The notes below the pieces were generated by a model. The model did no database searches, had not been told where the DNA came from, and saw only the letters and a program-made list of their open reading frames with translations. Positions 5,294 to 7,487 of a stretch of DNA of 7,487 nucleotides are shown in pieces. Location: NCBI GenBank assembly GCA_021157985.1, contig JAGGVM010000033.1, forward strand, positions 1 to 7,487, written 5' to 3'. Numbering within the stretch: the stretch's first letter is position 1; every line of letters begins with the position of its first letter. Position numbers and translations under genes: made by a program. Origin of the DNA: Nitrososphaerota archaeon. GTDB taxonomy: Archaea; Thermoproteota; Nitrososphaeria_A; Caldarchaeales; Wolframiiraptoraceae.

Positions 5294-5695
5294 TTAAATG
5301 AAGTCTGATGGCTCTTTTCTCGGCAAATCTGTTTTGTCGAAGTGTTTGTCGTAGCTGATTATCGATTCTGCTCCCAGCTTCTTTGCTACGTAATATTGGA
5401 GGCTATCGTCGAAGTCCAGTCCTATTTTATCCATAAGCATCGATGCAGCCATCTCGTCTTCGATGCTCGTCTCGTAGATACTGAGACCTATGGAATTCTG
5501 CAGGTTTCTGAGAAATCTTAAGATTAGCTCCGGCTTGTTTAACACCGCTTCTGCGGCGTGGATCGTGAATTTCGTGACAACGGCTTCTAGATCGCCGCTT
5601 GATATTCTCTCGAGCAGCTTCCTGCATTCGCTCGCTCTTTTCTGTCCTAGGAAAAGTTCCAAGAAAATGTTCGTATCCAGTAGGAGCATCTTCAA
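5294..5695 (-). CDS. vapC: VapC family toxin, PIN-domain ribonuclease
   Basis: The protein is 133 residues, the usual size for a single PIN domain. The acidic metal-binding residues are visible in the canonical order: D7 in L-L-L-D-T-N, E49 in H-A-A-E-A-V-L, D94/D96/D97 in L-D-F-D-D-S-L-Q-Y-Y, and D116 in S-Y-D-K-H-F-D. VapC toxins are Mg-dependent endoribonucleases that cut tRNA, rRNA or mRNA and are held inactive by VapB; the target here is not predictable. The TTG start at 5695 overlaps the antitoxin stop by four bases (TTGA) and has a perfect GGAGG 8 bases upstream, so it is preferred over the in-frame ATG two codons later (5689). Toxin following antitoxin in one transcript is the normal order, and the pair is probably autoregulated through the palindrome at 5916-5937. 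Confidence 0.9.
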   Translation of the reverse strand: MKMLLLDTNIFLELFLGQKRASECRKLLERISSGDLEAVVTKFTIHAAEAVLNKPELILRFLRNLQNSIGLSIYETSIEDEMAASMLMDKIGLDFDDSLQYYVAKKLGAESIISYDKHFDKTDLPRKEPSDFI

Positions 5696-5922
5696 TCAGC
5701 CTGCCTCCACGCTCGGTGCTGTAGCTCGACCGATGTTAGCTCTGATTTGATGACCCCTTCTAGCGATTTCCAGTCGGCCTCTCCTAGGCTTACATATCGT
5801 TTTAGCAAGTCTTCGACCGCTTTCTTTACCGCGCCTTTCTTATATCCATAGGTTTCCATAGCCTTTTTTCTGAACTTCTTGGCCAGCGCTTCGGGGATCT
5901 CCGCTTTGATTACTTCGACCAT
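5692..5922 (-). CDS. vapB: VapB-like antitoxin with ribbon-helix-helix N-terminus
   Basis: The protein is 76 residues. The N-terminal half has the pattern of a ribbon-helix-helix DNA-binding domain: a short beta strand (V-I-K-A-E-I-P, 4-10), helix one (E-A-L-A-K-K-F-R, 11-18), the turn Y-G-Y-K-K-G (25-30), and helix two (A-V-K-K-A-V-E-D-L-L, 31-40). The variable C-terminal part (about 44-76) should wrap the VapC toxin. The protein both neutralises the PIN nuclease and, as a dimer, should repress its own promoter. The start codon ATG 5920-5922 lies inside a perfect 22-bp palindrome, and a TATA box about 26 bases upstream implies a leaderless mRNA. The stop overlaps the vapC start. Assignment relies on the domain pattern plus the adjacent PIN gene. 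Confidence 0.88.
   Translation of the reverse strand: MVEVIKAEIPEALAKKFRKKAMETYGYKKGAVKKAVEDLLKRYVSLGEADWKSLEGVIKSELTSVELQHRAWRQAD
5704..5708 (-). promoter_or_regulatory. Ribosome binding site for vapC
   Basis: GGAGG on the - strand, inside the end of vapB, is spaced 8 bases from TTG 5695. It supports TTG as the vapC start and allows internal initiation on the bicistronic message. Confidence 0.6.
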
Positions 5923-5937
5923 ATGTACATATGGTCG
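5916..5937. promoter_or_regulatory. Perfect 22-bp palindrome: probable VapB operator
   Basis: The site consists of two CATATG hexamers separated by TA and flanked by CGAC on the left and GTCG on the right. All 22 bases are self-complementary, and symmetry stops at the next base pair. It spans the vapB start codon and the predicted transcription start. Two identical half-sites with centres 8 bp apart suit cooperative binding of ribbon-helix-helix dimers, so VapB or VapBC binding here would block its own transcription. No second copy was seen in the window. Confidence 0.75.
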
Positions 5938-5941
5938 TAAG

Positions 5942-5954
5942 ATTCATTTAAAGC
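5942..5954 (-). promoter_or_regulatory. TATA box of vapBC
   Basis: On the - strand the segment reads GCTTTAAATGAAT, with the AT core TTTAAATG centred near 5949, preceded by a purine-rich GCAAA-like BRE (5954-5960). The start site predicted about 25 bases downstream coincides with the vapB ATG, fitting a leaderless transcript. The operator palindrome lies immediately between this box and the coding region. Confidence 0.55.
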
Positions 5955-6081
5955 TTTGCGCGCTCGACGCCGGTTAATTACCGCCTTACGCGGATTATGA
6001 GGAGTCGATTTATCCTTCAATAGCTTCGTCTCTTTTAGGAAATCTGATTGATTTTTCTGTAGTTCTTTTGGATCTCGATCT
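5955..6081. other. 127-bp spacer between uxaA small-subunit gene and vapBC promoter; nothing assigned
   Basis: No open frame of gene quality and no RNA gene is apparent. The stretch near 5981-5993 can form a 4-bp hairpin (CCGC/GCGG) that is too weak to call. The part nearest the dehydratase gene is T-rich on the + strand, which is the wrong strand for a terminator of the - strand operon. Confidence 0.5.
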
Positions 6082-6354
6082 TTAGACCATTATGCTTTTG
6101 ATGTTGTGGACGTGGACGTGCTCTCCCTTCTTTATGTCTCTCGTCGCTTGGCCTATTGGCTCCCCGTATTTTATCACGTTTTCGCCTTTCTTGATCTCTT
6201 TCAAGGCGATTTTATGTCCGAAGGGTATCTCGTCCTCAGCCCTTACGATCGTTTTCCTCTTCCCGATGGTTACTTCTACGTCTTCTCCTTTCTCCGCTTT
6301 ATCGATCATCGTGGCGACGTTGTCCTTTTCGGTTAGGGCTATCGCCCGCTTCAT
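6082..6354 (-). CDS. UxaA family dehydratase, small subunit (SAF domain)
   Basis: The protein is 90 residues, a stand-alone SAF domain equivalent to the N-terminal domain of altronate/galactarate dehydratases and to the small subunit of (2R)-sulfolactate sulfo-lyase. Diagnostic segments are I-P-F-G-H-K (43-48), I-K-Y-G-E-P-I-G (61-68), T-R-D-I (71-74) and G-E-H-V-H-V-H-N (77-84), all typical of the family. It should work only in complex with the large subunit, whose gene lies immediately upstream and overlaps it by four bases (ATGA), implying coupled translation and equal stoichiometry. The substrate is a hydroxy-acid such as an aldonate, aldarate or sulfolactate, but the sequence does not decide which. 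The order is large then small subunit. Confidence 0.88.
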   Translation of the reverse strand: MKRAIALTEKDNVATMIDKAEKGEDVEVTIGKRKTIVRAEDEIPFGHKIALKEIKKGENVIKYGEPIGQATRDIKKGEHVHVHNIKSIMV

Positions 6355-7487
6355 AGGATTATCCCCCTCACGTATATGTCGATCGTCTTATCGTAGCCTA
6401 TTATTTCTGCTTTGGTCTTCTCGCCGGATGCCACTTTAACGAGCTTCTCGAAGATCTTCTCGGCTGCTTCCTCGAGCGTCTTGTTCCTGGTTATCACGTC
6501 GCTTACGTCTACGTCTATGTGCTCCGAGAGCTTTTCGGAGGTCCTCGGGTTTCCGCAGACCTTGATCACGGGAGCTATTGGATAGCCTTGAGGAGCGCCT
6601 CTGCCGGTTGTGAAGATCATTAGCTGAGCTCCTCCCGCGACCGGGCCTGTTAGGAACTCGATCTCCCTTCCCGGCGAGACCATTATGTAGAGTCCTTTTC
6701 CCTTTGGTTTCTCTCCGTAGTCTAGGACTCCTTGGATCGGTTTGCTTCCGCCTTTTACGATTGCTCCCAGGGATTTCTCCTCGATCGTTGATAATCCTCC
6801 GCGTATGTTTCCGGGCGTCGGATTGGATCCCCGGATATCTACCCCGAGTGACTTTATCTTTTCCTCGAGTTCGTGTATGACCTTGAGGATCTGCTCGGCT
6901 ACCTCCGGCGTCTTAGCTCTCCTCGCCAGGACGTGCTCCGCCCCGATCATCTCGGTTATTTCTCCGAAGATCGCGGTTCCGCCTTCGTCGATTAACCTGT
7001 CGGTGACTAGGCCTACGGCGGGGTTCGAGACTATCCCGGAGGTGGCGTCTGAGGAGCCGCATTTTATTCCGACTGTCAGGTTGCTTAGGTCGAAGCGCTG
7101 CCTCTTGAATCGCTCCGCGTGCTTCACGCCTTTCTTCGCGGCCTCGACTCCTTTCTCAACCGCTTTACTGAATCCCCCTATATCCTGTATGACCACTGAT
7201 TCAACCGGTTTACCGGTCTCGGCTATCCCGTCTCCCACCTTATCTATTGAGATGCTTTCGCATCCGAGGCCGACGAGGACCACGGCCGCGACGTTTGGGT
7301 TGCTTCCCAGCCCTATCAAAGTCCTTTCCATGACCTCTATATCGGATTGGATCATGCAGCAGCCCTGGTGATGTAGTAGGGGCTTAGATCCCGGAACCGT
7401 CTCTGCTATCGCTTCAGCTACTTCGTTCGCGCATCCAACTGTCGGGATCACGGCGACGTAGTTTCTAACTCCGATTTCTCCGTTCTC
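6351..7487 (-). CDS. UxaA family dehydratase, large catalytic subunit (5' truncated by window edge)
   Basis: The reading frame runs through the right edge: 378 residues are visible. The first residues E-N-G-E-I-G-V-R-N-Y-V match the known N-terminal 'G.VGIRNY' of the family, so only a few residues should be missing. GTG 7451 is therefore internal, not the start. In window numbering, conserved features are the T-V-G-C motif (C19), H-H-Q-G-C (C43), G-L-G-C-E (C76), K-C-G-S-S-D-A-T-S-G (C143 onward), G-A-E-H (182-185), the P-T-P-G-N-I-x-G-G and S-T-I-E-E-K-S-L-G motifs, and F-T-T-G-R-G (292-297). These are shared by altronate and galactarate dehydratases and sulfolactate sulfo-lyase large subunits, which are metal-dependent lyases. 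No sugar-acid pathway gene is in the window, so the substrate is open. It overlaps the small-subunit gene by four bases. Confidence 0.9.
   Translation of the reverse strand, partial: ENGEIGVRNYVAVIPTVGCANEVAEAIAETVPGSKPLLHHQGCCMIQSDIEVMERTLIGLGSNPNVAAVVLVGLGCESISIDKVGDGIAETGKPVESVVIQDIGGFSKAVEKGVEAAKKGVKHAERFKRQRFDLSNLTVGIKCGSSDATSGIVSNPAVGLVTDRLIDEGGTAIFGEITEMIGAEHVLARRAKTPEVAEQILKVIHELEEKIKSLGVDIRGSNPTPGNIRGGLSTIEEKSLGAIVKGGSKPIQGVLDYGEKPKGKGLYIMVSPGREIEFLTGPVAGGAQLMIFTTGRGAPQGYPIAPVIKVCGNPRTSEKLSEHIDVDVSDVITRNKTLEEAAEKIFEKLVKVASGEKTKAEIIGYDKTIDIYVRGIIL

Noticed and set aside
5981..5993. Small hairpin CCGC/GCGG in the spacer before vapBC
   Set aside because: Only four pairs with a five-base loop, no T-tract on the relevant strand and no extension of the stem; not a credible terminator or RNA gene.
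6742..7371. Long + strand open frame (209 codons) opposite the dehydratase large subunit
   Set aside because: It is the antisense shadow of a strongly conserved enzyme; its composition (Ser/Pro/Ile rich) matches no family and it has no ribosome site.
1..7487. CRISPR arrays, insertion sequences, terminal inverted repeats or attachment-site duplications
   Set aside because: No regularly spaced repeats, transposase motifs or repeated tRNA 3' end were seen on reading both strands.

Overview
The window looks like chromosomal DNA from an archaeon, most plausibly a thermophilic TACK-group lineage (Korarchaeota-, Bathyarchaeia- or Crenarchaeota-like); the exact lineage cannot be fixed from the sequence alone. 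Reasons: a CCA-encoding tRNA-Ser whose intron sits at position 37/38 in a bulge-helix-bulge motif, TATA-box promoters with short or absent leaders, heavy AGG/AGA arginine use, frequent TTG/GTG starts, and archaeal protein families (PGI/PMI-type sugar isomerase, archaeal CinA-like protein, archaeal VapBC).

Left part, + strand (1-1820): a tightly packed run of three genes. These are the C-terminus of a CinA-like molybdopterin-binding-domain protein, a bifunctional phosphoglucose/phosphomannose isomerase, and a SpoIIM/DUF95 membrane protein. Next come a tRNA-Ser(CGA) gene with its own TATA box (1871-1988, intron 1909-1937) and an oligo-T stop. A GNAT acetyltransferase lies on the - strand (2042-2476). 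It diverges across an 85-bp AT-containing spacer from a 675-residue orphan DNA methyltransferase (2562-4589, +). That enzyme has a beta-class, SPPYW (N4-cytosine-type) catalytic core followed by about 440 residues that include a zinc ribbon and an HTH-like C-terminal segment.

Right part, - strand (4586-7487): a TenA thiaminase-II-type enzyme whose stop overlaps the methyltransferase stop, then (upstream of it) a VapBC toxin-antitoxin pair, then a UxaA-family dehydratase split into a small SAF-domain subunit and a large catalytic subunit that runs off the right edge. The vapBC promoter carries a perfect 22-bp palindrome over the antitoxin start codon, a textbook-looking autoregulatory operator.

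Most protein genes are ordinary housekeeping or accessory genes of recognisable families. The signals most worth a second look are: the tRNA intron, which is nearly a copy of the D-arm of the same tRNA; the multidomain orphan methyltransferase with no visible restriction partner; the vapBC operator; and the apparent replacement of a catalytic lysine in the PGI/PMI. I found no CRISPR array, insertion sequence, rRNA or replication origin, and no gene-free stretch longer than about 220 bp (1821-2041, most of it the tRNA).
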